From positions 21,732,883 to 21,796,882 of the forward strand of contig NC_035436.2 in NCBI RefSeq assembly GCF_002127325.2: 64,000 nucleotides of DNA, given 5' to 3'. The first letter of the stretch is position 1. Each line of letters opens with the position of its first letter. Below are positions 43,172 to 54,976 of this stretch, in pieces. A model generated the notes under the pieces. That model was not told where the DNA came from, did not search any database, and worked only from the letters and a program-made list of their open reading frames with translations. Both the position numbers and the translations under genes were made by a program. The stretch is from Helianthus annuus. Lineage: Eukaryota > Streptophyta > Magnoliopsida > Asterales > Asteraceae.

Positions 43172-43548
43172 GGCAGAGAGACCAAGGAAGATCTGACGAG
43201 GGCTCATTTAAGCGAGATATCCTGACTGTGCCCAGGTATGCATATAGTCTGGATGCAACAGAGGGACAACCCTGATATCCCAGATGAATTATCAGCATAA
43301 AGACCCAAAACTTCAGATGTTGGCTATCTATCAACGCAGGATATAAGACCATGAAATCATACACCGTTGGTCTGTTACCCACGAGATGTCCAATCCATTA
43401 TGTTTGTATCACTTTTGCTTCTTTTGCTTTTCGAGCGGCGGACCTATCAACACATCGCAGTGGGGCCTAACATGTTTAACATTGAAACCTTACGTGTGTT
43501 AATCAAGTTCTTTAACACGAAAATTCATTTCATTTCCCAGCATCTTTT

Positions 43549-43558
43549 CTCCCCCTAA
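43549..43558 (-). other. Internal polypurine tract of D
   Basis: Minus strand TTAGGGGGAG, just after the end of pol; the same ten bases occur in C and E. Confidence 0.5.
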
Positions 43559-43652
43559 ATTTGAGCAGAAGTTGAAAGCTTTATGCCCAAATTTACCAGA
43601 TGGAAACACCCTTTATTATTAATAAAAAGTTTTTTTTTTTGTTTTTTTACGC

Positions 43653-44003
43653 TCAGTCGGTGAAGCGTATCATTTTCAAGAGATCTACAAGCACATTGAA
43701 CCTAGAGATGCTGACAGGTTTGGTGAAAAGATCCGCTGTGTTAGCATCAGTATGGATCTGTTCAAGCTTAATAAGACCTCTGTCAAAGCAATCTCTTATA
43801 AAATGAGTTTTAATGTCAATGTGCTTGGTTTTGGAGTGGAAAACAGGGTTTTTAGTGATCTGGATGGCAACATCATTATCACAATAAATAGTTGTATCCA
43901 GATAAGTCAAACCATAATCTTCCAATTGATGTTGCATCCAAAGAACCTGGGAGCAGCATGCAGATGCTGCGACATACTCTGCTTCCGCTCTGGAAAGAGA
44001 CAC
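43653..44003 (-). pseudogene. pol: RNase H C-terminal part, element D
   Basis: 116 residues: SLSRAEAEYVAASACCSQVLWMQ, IYCDNDVAIQITKNPVFHSKTKHIDI and HTDANTADLFTKP, the standard Copia RNase H end. The first part ([20 protein letters not shown]) ends the preceding open piece, and a short frame break (44004-44045) separates them. Confidence 0.88.
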
Positions 44004-44045
44004 TGTCTGCTGCTTTTTGCATTGCCACGAAATAAGCCTGTCTCC

Positions 44046-45920
44046 CTAGAACTGGCATCCTGCGGATGTGGACTTCCTATCCCTGTCAGTTCCTCCAAAA
44101 TTGCTATCTGAAAAGGCAAACAGATCAAAGTTCGAATCTCTGGGATACCAGAGTCCGAGTTTGAGAGCTCCATTCAAATATCTGAAAATTCTTTTAATAG
44201 CGGTTAAATGAGTGAGTTTAGGATTAGCCTGATAACGAGCACACTGACACATGGCGTACAGAATGTCTGGCCAACTGGCAGTCAGATACATTAGTGAGCC
44301 GATCATTGAGCGATACAGTGTCTGGTTGACAGGGCTTCCTTCTGGATCCTCAGTTAACAACGGTCGTTCAGCAATTGGGGAGTCACTAGGCTTTGAGTCT
44401 GTCATGCTAACCTTCGCAAGAACGTCAGTTACATATTTACTTTGATGAATTAATATTCCTTGATTGTTCTGACGGACTTGCAGACCCAGAAACATCGTCA
44501 TTTCTCCTAAAGAACTCATTTTAAACTTTTTCTTCATGACTTCTTCAAATTCCTTGCAAAGGGCATCGTTAGTTAATCCAAAGATGATGTCATCAACATA
44601 TATTTGAACAAGAATGATATCTTTGTCAACACGCTTAATGAATAATGTCTGATCGATCATCCCTCGGGTGTATCCATGAGCGAGCAAATGTTCTGTTAGA
44701 GTTGCATACCATGCACGAGGTGCTTGATGCAATCCATACAGAGCCTTGTCGAGCTTGTAAGCATACCCTTCCTTTTCTTGATCAACGAATCCTGGCGGCT
44801 GTGCAACGTAAATCTCTTCCTTGACCTTTCCATAAAGAAAGGCTGTCTTGACATCCATTTGATAGACGGTAAATCCTATAAAGGATGCGTATGCCAAGAA
44901 GATGCGGATGGCTTCTAGACGAGTGACTGGGGCATACACTTCATCATAATCGAGGCCTTCAACCTGACTGAAACCTTGGACTACTAGCCTGGCCTTATTT
45001 CTCACTATCACACCAGAATCATCTTGCTTTTTACGAAATACCCATCGTATGCTAAGGGCCTTTTTTCCTTGGGGCAGCTTCTCGAGTTTCCATACTCCAA
45101 GTCGTTCGAACCGATTAAGCTCTTCATGCATTGCATCGACCCATCCAGGTTCCTGCAAGGCAACATTAATGTTTTTTGGCTCAATCTGTGATATGAAACA
45201 GGAATACAAGCACGTGTCAATGTCTCCAGATTTGTTGCGGGTTTGAACTCCAGCTGATACTGGGCCAATGACATTTGAGATTGGGTGACTTTTCTGAACA
45301 CGCTGCAGAATTGCTGTTGTAGGGTCCTGCAGATTGGATTGCAAATTTGAGAAGCTTCTAGAAGCTATTCCAGATGGCTCCCCCTTATTTGATGCTATGG
45401 GGCTGATCACATGAGTATCTTCAGTGCAATCACTCGGAATTGTGTTTTGAAACAAGGAGGCTCCCTGAACATTTGACGAACCGGCAGAGCCTTCAGTGTT
45501 GTTGGTCCCACTGTTTAGGGTATTTGTTGAAGGATCAGGATTAGATCCCTGAATGGATGATGAACGGCTTGGATTTTCTTTGTCAAATCCCGATGGATTC
45601 ACAGTTAGCTTTCTGATTAGATTCTGCAATGGCACATTCTCATCTTCATCTTCAACAGGAATAGGTATCTCATCTGCTGATTTTTCTGCAACAACAACTT
45701 CGTTAGATAAAATAGGAAACGATTTAAACAAGGAGGAATAGTCATATAGCCAGTCATGGCCAATGCGAGCATCTTTTGGATTTTCTTCCAGCCAATCTAC
45801 ATGATATGCTTCCATAACTTGCTTCTTGATCTTGTTGTACACACGATAGGAAGTGTTTTTAGCATAACCAATGAAGTAGCATGGATCTCCTCGAGCTTCA
45901 AACTTTCCCTTGGAGTCCAT
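44046..45920 (-). pseudogene. pol: Reverse transcriptase and RNase H start, element D
   Basis: 624 residues, the longest intact pol piece. It begins in the integrase C-terminal region ([26 protein letters not shown]), crosses a Ser/Asn-rich linker, then the [78 protein letters not shown], the catalytic YVDDI, and the [20 protein letters not shown] connection. It ends at the first RNase H motif. All RT catalytic Asp residues are present. Confidence 0.92.
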
Positions 45921-46411
45921 GAGGGTTTTTGACCTTCCATAATTTCATAAGGAGTCTTCATGTGACGTTTGTCGATCAAGGCATGATTCTGAACATAGCA
46001 TGCTGTATTTACCGCTTCAGCCCAGAATATAAGTGGAAGCCCAGAATCTATCAGCATTGTCTGAGCAGCTTCGATGAGAGTACAATTGCGTCTTTCTGCA
46101 ACCCCATTCTGTTGAGGTGATCTTGATGTACTATATTGACGGTCGATTCCTTTGAGTGCACAGAATTCGTTTAGCTCAGCATTCTTGAATTCTTTTCCAT
46201 TGTCACAGCGAATAATCTTCACACGTTCATTAGACTGATTCTCCATGAGTATCACAAATTTCTTGATAAAACCAGTTGTCTCATTTTTCTGATCCAAGAA
46301 GAATACCCAAGTGAAACGAGAAATATCATCTGTGATGACCAAACAGTAAGCTTTTCCTCCGATGCTGAGTACATTGACCGGACCAAATAAGTCCATATGC
46401 AGCAATTCCAA
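45797..46411 (-). pseudogene. pol: Integrase core, element D
   Basis: 204 residues: HMDLFGPV (first Asp), TDDISRFTWVFFLDQKNE, IIRCDNGKEFKNAELNEFC (second Asp), YSTSRSPQQNGVAERRN (catalytic Glu). The DDE triad is complete. The HHCC zinc region lies before a frameshift near 46485, and a second frameshift near 45915 precedes the C-terminal region. Confidence 0.9.
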
Positions 46412-46481
46412 GACTTTCGAAGTAGTGTGAACAGGTTTGGGCTTATGAGGTCTACGATGCTGCTTTCCTCGAGCACATGCT

Positions 46482-47021
46482 TCACATTTCTCTTTTGGTT
46501 GGCAAGTTTCTGACTAGACCTCCTTTAGCTAAACGATTCAAATTTTTCGTGTTCAGATGACCCAACCGACGATGCCATAGCATAGCATCATGCTCAGCAA
46601 TTTCTGAAAACAGACAAGTAACTTGATCAGTGGGAGCTTTATTCATATAAATAACATAAGCATTTCCTCTTCGTTTAGCTTCAATCAGAAACCAGTCTTC
46701 TGGTATGAGAATTCCTGGTTTCAGGATGACACACCCACTCTTAGTGAAGAGAACTTCCATTCCTTTATCACACATCTGCGGTACACTCAGCAGACTGTGC
46801 TTAAGCTCAGGGACATAGTTGACATCTGAAAAAGTGAGAACGCCATTCTTGACAGTGCCTTTCATGGTGATTCTTCCAGATTCTCCTCCTGCGAAATTGA
46901 CACATCCACCGTCGAATATCTTGATATCATTCAACTGGGATATGTCTCCCGTCATGTGTCTAGAACAACCACTATCAATAAACCAAAGCCTAAAGATAGC
47001 CCTCCATAGTCGTTCCTGCAC
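46482..47021 (-). pseudogene. pol: Protease and pre-integrase domain, element D
   Basis: 179 residues. WFIDSGCSRHMTGD is the Copia aspartic-protease active site (DSG). VLTFSDVNYVPELKHSLLSV closes the protease fold. MLWHRRLGHLNTKNLNRLAKGGLVRNLP is the GAG-pre-integrase motif with the two His of the HHCC site; the two Cys (CEACARGKQ) follow in the next frame. Confidence 0.9.
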
Positions 47022-47475
47022 ATAAAACAGACTCAGTTAGAGACTGGAACCCAGGCCATAGAGGACCTGAGCTTTCCATCGCTATCTGTGTAGGTAACTT
47101 CGCGAAAGATCATACAGTTTTTATCATTGTTTGTGACATTCGATGGTGCGGTAGAAGTTGATGGCTGTGAACATGGAGACTGGGATCTGGCAGGACCTTT
47201 TGGTTTCTAATTTTTAGTGTCTGAGACACTTTTGTTTAATGAAGATGATCTTGACTTATCTTGGAAATTGGTTGATTTTAAGAACTTCTGTTTTTCCTGC
47301 TTAGCAAGATTCCAGTCTCTGTCAGAAGGCCTTAACCTAGAGTGCATGGCCTTTTGATGATACATGTTCTTAGAGTAATAGGGACGGTGAACACAATTTC
47401 TAGCGATGTGTCCTGGAATTCCACAGTTAAAACATGTCTGTCTTTTTGAGAAAAAGACATCTAGTTCTGATTGTG
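47022..47475 (-). pseudogene. gag: Gag second zinc knuckle region, element D
   Basis: After a TAA at 47476 the sequence continues with CFNCGIPGHIARNC at about 47400-47440 (an intact CX2CX4HX4C knuckle), then YYSKNMYHQKAMHSRLRPSD and a Ser/Lys-rich tail leading to the protease. The frame is broken by stops near 47210 and 47040. Confidence 0.75.
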
Positions 47476-49668
47476 TTATTCTCGAGAGTTGATCACTTTT
47501 TTTAGTTCGTTTGACACTGAGTGCCTTGGATTGTGCTTGTTCTTGGAGGAACCCGCCTTACAGCTGTCAGCACAAGAGTAAGTATCTACAACTTTACCCT
47601 TGAGCTTGGGTTCATTTTGCTTGAGATTTGAGGTTTCCCTTTTCGCATTCTTCCTTTTCGGCCTCCTGTTTCTACGTGATCGTTTTCTTTTAGGGGGAAC
47701 AAATTCAGCCGACTCTGTACCGTTGAGGTTACCGTTGGGATCAATAGGTGAGCTGTCTGTAGAGGTTGCTCTAACATCTTCCTTTTCCGTATAGATCATG
47801 TCTACATGACAATCTTGAGAGAAGGTTTCCATATCAATTTCTTCTACGGTTTCATCATTTGATTCAACTGTGGAGTTGATTTCAATGAATTCCTTCTCCA
47901 TAGTTTCCATGTCTCCATGAGTTTCCACAGAATAGGACTTTATGGATGTCTCCTCTTCAGTCAATTCACCTTCTGAGTTCTCGACATTTGATGATTCTGG
48001 TAACTCAGATGATGAGCAGTCTGTGTCGAAGACAACTTGACTTTCTTCTTCGGTATTGCTGCAAGAGTCTGATTGATTGTCACAATCTGAAACACTCGAA
48101 GATTTAAACTCATTATCTGGGATCCCTGAATCCTCTGATTGATTGCCAAGATCGTCAGATGATCCCTGTTCAACAGTAAATTTTTCATTATCACTGTTAG
48201 TTATTTCAAAATCATCATTGCTGTAGGGAGCTTCTGATGTGTCATTTAGTGTTTCAGACATACAGGTGTGATATTCTGAATCATCAGTATGGTTTTCTGA
48301 GTTATTCGAAACAGATATTTCGAATTCCTTAGACGACACATCAGGCTCTCCTACCACATCATTCACAACATTTACAACATTTTCAGCATTTTCAACATGG
48401 TCATGCTTTTCACATGGATAATCTAAAATAATAGCACCAAATTCATCAGTCTTAGTGGGAACACCCCAAGTCTCAGCAAACCAAGAAAAAACAGTGTTCC
48501 GAGCATAAATGTCATTTTTATCAGAAACAACATTATTAGCAGCACTTCGATGTGATTCATCATCTTCCTTAGAATCTCCTTCAGTTCTTACTGATTCTGC
48601 ACAAAAACCAGAAAAGTTAGTATTTTTAACATAATCAGAATTTAATGAACTTTCCTTCATCTCCTCTGCGAGTTTGTTAACCGGTTCCGTTTTAGTTACA
48701 GTTTCAGTTTCTGCATTTGCCACGATTTCAGTTTTCTGGTCGGACTCATTATCTGCTAGTTCATTTTGAACAGTTTCGTCTTTAACAAAATTCATTGGTT
48801 TCTTAAAATCAGTATATGGACCTTTTTTAGACACAGATGAATTATAATCAACATAATCACTAGGTTTGCCATACATCATAGTGTCATAATTTTCCATTTC
48901 TTGCTCAGCGACTGGCAGTCTGGAATAATTATGATTATATGGTGGCGGGACCTTTTTGTACCCCAAACTCTTTCCCTTGTTTTCTTGATAGGCAAGTTGC
49001 ACATTACAGAGATTTTGGACTGTGACACAGGAAGTATCAAACTTCTTGATGTTTAACTCATTTTGTTTGTACTTTCCAGTGAGGAGCCCTAGCTCACCCT
49101 TCAAAGAGTGACATTCGAGGGTTTTGACTGTGAGCCTATGTTTATAGTCATGAACCCAACATTGCTGTTGGTTCACGTCTCTATGAAGTTGAGCTATGTC
49201 CTTTTTTAGTGCATCAATCTTTTCATAGAGAATCTTATTATTCTCTCGAAGACTAATGTACCTTCCCATCACAGTATTATAGTCTGTAATTAATGCTGAA
49301 TTCTGAGATCTCAGCAATGCGACTTTCTTCCTACAATGTTCAGTACATGAAAGGGAGTTTACCGTCTCAGCGAGTGACTTTGGTTCCTCAGTCATTGCCA
49401 TCAAGCACTGATGAACCTTTTCCACAGCAGCAGATTCAGACAACTTCATTGATTCCACTTGAGCAACAACATCAGCCCAGTTGAAACCATTTTGCTCCTG
49501 AGCCATTAAAGCCCTTCCAGTTCCATCATTTCCTTGTCCACTTGAGGTACCAGTTTCAACAGGAGTAACGGGAACCATAGACCTCTCTTTGTTCCTTGCT
49601 GCAGCTGCCTGAGTAGCTTCATACCCTGTCACAACCTTCTTGCAGTCCCTAGCAAAATGCTGGTTCAT
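47476..49668 (-). pseudogene. gag: Gag middle and C-terminal region, element D
   Basis: 730 residues, open throughout. It starts inside the first zinc knuckle (HFARDC; the CYRC half is in another frame), then ETATQ-like low complexity, a long helical part (CTEHCRKKVALLRSQNSALITDYN, YKHRLTVKTLECHSLKGELGLL) likely to form a coiled coil, the motif KKVPPPYNHNYSRL, an Asp/Glu/Ser/Asn-rich region of about 350 residues, and a basic tail (PPKRKRSRRNRRPKRKN). The plan matches the gag C-terminus of C and E, including the PPP motif. Confidence 0.8.
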
Positions 49669-51028
49669 AGCATCTGTAGCACCTCAGCCTGTTTTTTAGA
49701 AAGTTTGGACTAGCATGCATAGGATGACGCCCATATCTTTTTGCAAACTTATCAGCTTTAAAAGCTGACATAGCCATGTTCCAAGCCACATCTAGTTCTT
49801 CTAAGTCCTCTTCCACGACTTGATTCACTTCTGGCGTCAGTTCTGTTGAAGGTATGAGATCTCCCGCCAAAAAGCGTTGAAAGTGTTGATCATAGAGGCT
49901 GCAAGAGCAAGTTTCTCTTCATTCTGTTTGGTTAAGAAAGCCATGTGATTTACTGATGGGGTGTTCTGAGGAGCAGACTGAGTGTTTGAACTAAAAGAAG
50001 CATTTGCATGTTGTGGCTGAGGCTGAGATTGAGATTGTGGGGCAGTGATGTTTGTGGTATTGACAGCAGGTGCCTAAGAGGAAGGAGCAGACATTGCATA
50101 TACGTAGTTTGGCTTTGGGGCAGCGATTGGACTGAAAACAATGTTTGGGTTGTGATTCACCACTCCATGAACAGGATTGAAAAACCAGATTTGGATGAGC
50201 CCGAGTCGTCAGTGCAGCATTGTTTGGACTAGTTACTCCTGCAGCCATCAGAGAGTTCTTGTGATTGATTTCTCTTTGCTGATTATCGATCTCGCAAGAC
50301 TTAATGGTGGCAATCAACTCAATTAGTGTCATTTCATTTAGATCTTTGGTACGCTTGATCATTGAAACCTCAGCATCCCATCCTTTAGGTAGAGAGTTAA
50401 GTAATTGATGATTCATTGCACTGTTTGAGACATCGATTCCAGCACTCACCATTTGAGATACAAGTTTAACGAATCTTCTGACTTGATTTTCAACCGTTTC
50501 TCCATAGATATGATTGAAGGAGCTGAATTGCTGGTTCATCATGTTAACACGACTGGCTTTCATATCGGCATTTCCTTCAACCAGATGTACTAGTGTGTCC
50601 CATATTTCTATAGCACTTTTGCAGTTTCTGACTCCAATCGAGATGTCTGCTCCGAGGGCCATTGACAGAGTACCATAAGCAGCTTCATCATCTGCAACCA
50701 CCTTTCTATCCTCATCAGTGAAGATGTTTTCGGGCTTCGGAATTTGCGTTTGAGGGTCATCCTCAGTGGCATACATGATCGTACGTGGCCCATTTTTGAT
50801 ACTTCTCCAAACGTGAGGCTCTTTTGCCTTGCAGTATTGTTCAAAACGAAATTTCCATTCGTAGTAGTCATCCCCGTACAGGAAACATGGAACTTTTGTG
50901 GTTGTTCCGATAACTTGGTTAAGTTCTTGATGAAATGCCAAAGAGTGAGTTTGGATTGCAGCCAGTGTGGCGTTAGCGAGATCGGCTGCAGTAACAACAC
51001 CGTTCATGACACCAGATTGGTTCAACAT
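49649..51028 (-). pseudogene. gag: Gag N-terminal domain, element D
   Basis: Starts MLNQSGVMNGVVTAADLANATLAA. The Copia-type Gag helices follow: WKFRFEQYCKAKEPHVWRSI, ALGADISIGVRNCKSAIEIWDTLV, RVNMMNQQFSSFNHI, VRRFVKLVSQM, LLNSLPKGWDAEV. Frameshifts near 50200 and 49990-49870 break the second half; 49649-49870 resumes with VVEEDLEELDVAWNMAMSAFKADKF and the first half-knuckle CYRCYE. A frame change near 49672 splits the knuckle. Confidence 0.83.
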
Positions 51029-51570
51029 GGTTGAGATGAAATTCGAAATGGAGTCCGAAATGAAATCTGAGATCCTAAATCAAACTGGTCCGAAATTAAC
51101 ACTGTTCCGAAATCAACACTGGTCCGAAATCAAAACTGGTCCGAAATCAAAACTGGTCCAAAATGAGACAAGTCTTGAAACGCACAGTGGTCTGAAGAGA
51201 CTTTGAATTCGAAATGACAAACTTTAATTCGAAATCTGATGAAATCTGATGAACTAAACCCGGAATCTGATGATGATAGTCTGTTGTCTGATAATGGTAG
51301 TCCAAAATCTGATGAAGATAGTCCGTAATCTGATGAAATTATCCGAAATCTGCTGATGACGATCCGAAATCAAGCAAACTTCAAAACCATGATGATAATC
51401 AACAATCCGAAATGGTCCGAAATCCTTTGAAGACAGTCTGGAATCAGCAGAGACACTCCGTAATACAGCAGAACTTCCAGAAAACGGAACAGTAGCCAAA
51501 ACGGAACAGTAACAGCGAAGAACAAACCGATGCGATATCAGATCCGAGCCTGGAAATCAGGTTCAACAGG
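51029..51570 (-). repeat. Element D leader with TCCGAAAT array
   Basis: Between PBS and gag, about seventeen copies of TCCGAAAT, TCCGTAAT or TTCGAAAT (51045-51480). The motif recurs only in the block before the env-like ORF (42146-42440). Confidence 0.72.
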
Positions 51571-51582
51571 CTCTGATACCAA
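51571..51582 (-). other. Element D primer-binding site
   Basis: Minus strand TTGGTATCAGAG one base from the 5' LTR, the initiator Met-tRNA complement. Confidence 0.88.
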
Positions 51583-51583
51583 T

Positions 51584-51922
51584 TGTAAGTCCCAAAACCG
51601 AGATCACAATGATATCGCACAACTCGTTAGGTGGCGGAATCACACAAACAAGTTGTACAACAAAGAAAGATGAAGAAGAAGGATGATTGTTATTCAAAAG
51701 CTTCACAAATCTTGCATACAAAGGTTTGTCTAATACAAGATTACCCAAAATCACCAACCATGCACCTATTACATCATTTACTATTTATAGAAAGGGATTA
51801 GGGAGTGTGCTCCATAAACCCTAGGCCCATAACTACACTACTAGGCCCAAAACCCATGATTAACCCATCATTCCAACTAATTCACTAACTATCTTATCCA
51901 TAAACCTCAAAGGGGCCTAACA
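51584..51922 (-). repeat. Element D 5' LTR
   Basis: 339 bp, same length as the 3' LTR. TATA-like CTATAAATAG on the minus strand at 51781-51790. CTACG follows as the TSD. Confidence 0.93.
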
Positions 51923-51927
51923 CTACG

Positions 51928-52469
51928 AAACAAAAGTCCTGTCCAATTCGTTGTTGAAACTTATCCACTCGTAACCTACGGCTTAGTGAATGTAAGCTAC
52001 GATCGATCCTCCTTTCCCTTTTACTCTTCACAAACATCTTTCACCTAATATCAGTTTTGGTCCCTGTACTTTAAGTTCTCCATTCTTCTCAAATACTCAA
52101 CACATAATAACTTTCGATAAAGTACCAAATACCCCATCAACTTACAATCTTCTTATTTCTTGCATATCTAGGCTTCACACAACTTCTGAAAAATAACAAA
52201 TTAGCCCCTGAACTTTGCTTTTTCACACTCCATTCACTCGTGAGCCTTTGTATCACCCGAACAAGCTTCGGCATTCATTCTTGAGCTGCAATATCCCATC
52301 CTATGCTCACAACTTCATCTTTAACCATAGTAAATGCATCAAATTATGTGCTTTACCTGCAAATTACCAAAATCTCATAGTTATCTCATTCTAATCAAAT
52401 AAACACATCAAATAGACATAAAACATGATATTTAGACACTCTAAAGCTCGGGTTTCACCCTCTCCATCA
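51928..52469 (-). repeat. Element G 5' LTR, last fragment
   Basis: 542 bp collinear with 19723-20264, ending CCATCA; 52470-52474 TTACC is the right TSD of G. Confidence 0.9.
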
Positions 52470-52474
52470 TTACC

Positions 52475-54029
52475 TACTGATGTTATGAATAAATTTTTAT
52501 ACTTAAACAGTAAGTAAAAGTTTTGAACTCAGATTTCCAAATTTAACCTTTAAAGCTTATGTGAAATAACCAAAATACCCCTACGATGCATAGTTTGGCC
52601 ATAAACGATAAATTTCACATATATACAATATCTTACTGATATGACTTGCAAAAATAAATATTTTTACTGATCATTTTAGACCAGAACCTCAGATTGTCAT
52701 TTAACCTCTTTTATAATCATTAAAATGACCAAAATACCCCTACGGGGCTTAACTTGATTTTAAATTCGTTTTGGGCATAAAGGAAGGTATCCTACTGATA
52801 TCAAAAAAGGCATATTAACTTGTGAAACCTGTACATGACTTCTTTGGTTACCCGTTATGCATTATTCGCGTTCGGTGCTGTTTATGTAATAGTTTGCATA
52901 AATTGACCGAAACGGGTCAAACCATATCAATTTTGCTTCAAAATCCAGAATGTGTTTAGTTTACCCATATTTTACAAGTATTCATACTTGTCGGGTCTAA
53001 ATCACATTCTAATCCGGTCAAAAAATTCGCTTAATCTTGCGTTTTGAACCATAAACCTTTCAATAAAACTAACCGGTCTAAGTTTAAACTTAAGAAAGAC
53101 CCGTTAGGAATCTAATAGGTTATTAAAACCTTCATTCCAGATTTAGGAGCCTAGTAAAAGATTTTTGCACTTGCTGATTGTTATACGACTGAGATAAATT
53201 TGTATATTTTGCTCAGGTAAATACTTTTAACTTGTTTTCCCTTATATGGGCTTGGGGTACGGTATTTATAAATACCGCTTGGTCGGGTATTGAATTTTTA
53301 ATCGAATAATGGTTAAATCAATGAGATTACCCGTTTAATCTGTTTTGTTTGTTTTAAGCCTTTGGGGGGTTAATGACCATGTCCTGGATACCCTCGGCTC
53401 ATTAATTGAAATGGCCACGACTTAAGCATGGGGTGTAGGCATACACCTGTCGGTGCGTATGTAAAAAGATATAACCGCTGGTTGAGAATAACTCGCCGGG
53501 GGACTATATTATGTGGTGTGTCTATTAATCTTTAACCCGGTATTTCTAACCTGGGCTACTGAACGTATAACAAACATATAATTCTTTTACAAGATTATTT
53601 TTAAATAATTATCCCAAGTTATAAAAGAATATTTGTTCCTCGTGCATTTAAATCAATTTTCTTAAACGCTTTTCAAAAGAGTCGGTTAATTGTATTTACC
53701 AGTGTAAACTGACGTATTTTCCAAAAAGGTTAATTGCAGGTACTAAGCGAAATGGTCTGGCAACTCCTAGTATCAAATAAAGAGTCTTGCAAGCTTTTGA
53801 TGCTTAAATCTGTTGAACAATATTTCTTTTTATCTTTGATCCGCCTGTGGATCTTTTTACAACCCGTTGTGTAATACTCTATGTTACTTTCGAATCGGTT
53901 TGTAATATTATTACTTTTAGACTTCCGCTGTGCATTGAACTGTGATAAATTGACTATGATGTTATCAACTACGTCACGATACTCCCCACCGGACCCACCG
54001 GTAATACGTGGAAATATCGGGGTGTGATA
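52475..54029 (+). repeat. Element A 3' LTR, second part
   Basis: Resumes the A LTR after G. From 52539 it is collinear with 1692-2383 plus 10304-11102, with small indels. The end reads CGGGGTGTGATA where the 5' copy reads CGGGGTGTAACA. GAGCC after it would be the right TSD; the left one is not in the window. Confidence 0.87.
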
Positions 54030-54306
54030 GAGCCACATAGGAGACACGAGATTCCTTAAGTTCTTCACACAATTGATTTGCTTGTATATGTATATATAGG
54101 TTCGTATAAACTATACCTTTATGCTTGTAAAGATAGCGTGAGGACGCGATGCAGTGCGAGAGCGAGTAGTTAGATATTAGTTTTGTTGCGAACATTCGGT
54201 TTTCGTTTTAGATTGCGATGGTTGCGCGAGTTGTGCGCGTTTATAAAGTAGGGAGCGAGAATCGATAAATTGAGAAATCGGTAAAGCATAAAGTTTTAAA
54301 TCGTAG

Positions 54307-54485
54307 CCATTTTATAGAGAGTGGAACGGTTTGTTAAGATACGGGTCTCACTGGGATGCAGCTCATGGCATTCGTCTTCCTAGTCATCACGTGGCTCGAG
54401 TTATCGTTATAGCCGAGTCCTTGGTGAGAGCTTTTGAAAACCATTTTATAGAGAGTGGAATGGTTTGTTAAGATACGGGTCTCAC
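54307..54485. repeat. 45-bp direct repeat in the leader-like tail
   Basis: 54307-54351 and 54441-54485 are identical except for one C/T change; a third, degraded version (GATATGGATGTCAC) lies near 54575. Confidence 0.75.
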
Positions 54486-54976
54486 CCCTGACTTAATAAC
54501 TTCGTTCCTAGCTGTGGTTGTGCTCTTCGAATAAATTCGAGAGTTCCACTAGATTTTAAAACGGATACTTTCGTTGAGATATGGATGTCACTCCTAGCTT
54601 GACGAAAAGTTCTCGTGCTAGAAAAATGCGCTGAGTGAGCGATCTTATCGAGAGTTCATGGTTTTCACGTCTGATCTCGACTGGATCACTAGGTTATGTT
54701 ATGCGAGTATTTTCGAAAACGTGTGTATTGTGTTGGCCTTAGGAAAGGCAAAGTAATATTCCAGCCTTAGGAAAAGGCTCGTCACGTGAAATTGTAGTAT
54801 GCGGTGTTCACGTGAAGTTGTAGTTTTAGCGGATTCGAACGAGAGTATCAAGTAGGCCCGTGCAAATTCTACTGGGTTCGCACGAGTCGGTCCGTTGGTA
54901 CCTAGACTATAAACTTGGTCGTTTCTAAGACATTGACCCAGACTAGGTCAAGTCTGGCCTAATTCCCTATAGTTAT

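Larger units (their letters stand above)
42441..43652 (-). other. Element D spacer between pol and env-like ORF
   Basis: No gene is seen. It holds the internal tract TTAGGGGGAG (43549-43558, minus strand), two hairpins inside a 69-bp near-perfect direct repeat (43050-43118 and 43135-43203), a GTATACTCACCT block shared with C and E (43000-43015 region), and an AT-rich end. This may be where a subgenomic RNA for the env-like ORF begins, but no splice site is proven. Confidence 0.6.
38871..51922 (-). mobile_element. Element D: Copia/SIRE-type element with gag, pol and env-like gene
   Basis: 339-bp LTRs (38871-39209 and 51584-51922; eight differences, near 98% identity), perfect TSD CTACG, Met-tRNA PBS and PPT CTAGGGGGAGAT. 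On the minus strand the order is leader, double-knuckle gag, protease, integrase, RT, RNase H, spacer with hairpins, env-like ORF. Integrase before RT marks Ty1/Copia; the large size (13 kb), long gag and env-like ORF mark the SIRE/Maximus lineage. It is the most complete element here, though its frames are broken. Confidence 0.93.
18829..52469 (-). mobile_element. Element G: non-autonomous Athila/Tat-like LTR element
   Basis: Two LTRs of exactly 1436 bp (18829-20264; and 23232-52469 after subtracting B, D and TSD copies), TSD TTACC, a body of 2968 bp, and on the minus strand a PBS TGGCGTCGTTGCCGGGGA. That PBS is close to the TGGCGCCGTTGCCGGGGA used by Athila and Ogre/Tat elements. The only protein gene seen is a small zinc-knuckle ORF; there is no pol. 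I infer a non-autonomous derivative mobilised by an Athila/Tat partner. Confidence 0.9.
1692..54029 (+). mobile_element. Element A: Ty3/gypsy Tekay-like LTR retrotransposon, nested and broken
   Basis: The element has a truncated 5' LTR, a PBS complementary to initiator Met-tRNA, an extra 5' ORF, a gag remnant, then protease, reverse transcriptase, RNase H, integrase and chromodomain in that order, a PPT and a 3' LTR beginning TGTAACACC. Gypsy order (RT before integrase), a C-terminal chromodomain and an LTR of about 3.5 kb fit the Tekay/Del chromovirus lineage. E is inserted in its 5' LTR and G (with B, C and D) in its 3' LTR. The pol is split over several frames, so this copy is defective. 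Confidence 0.88.
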
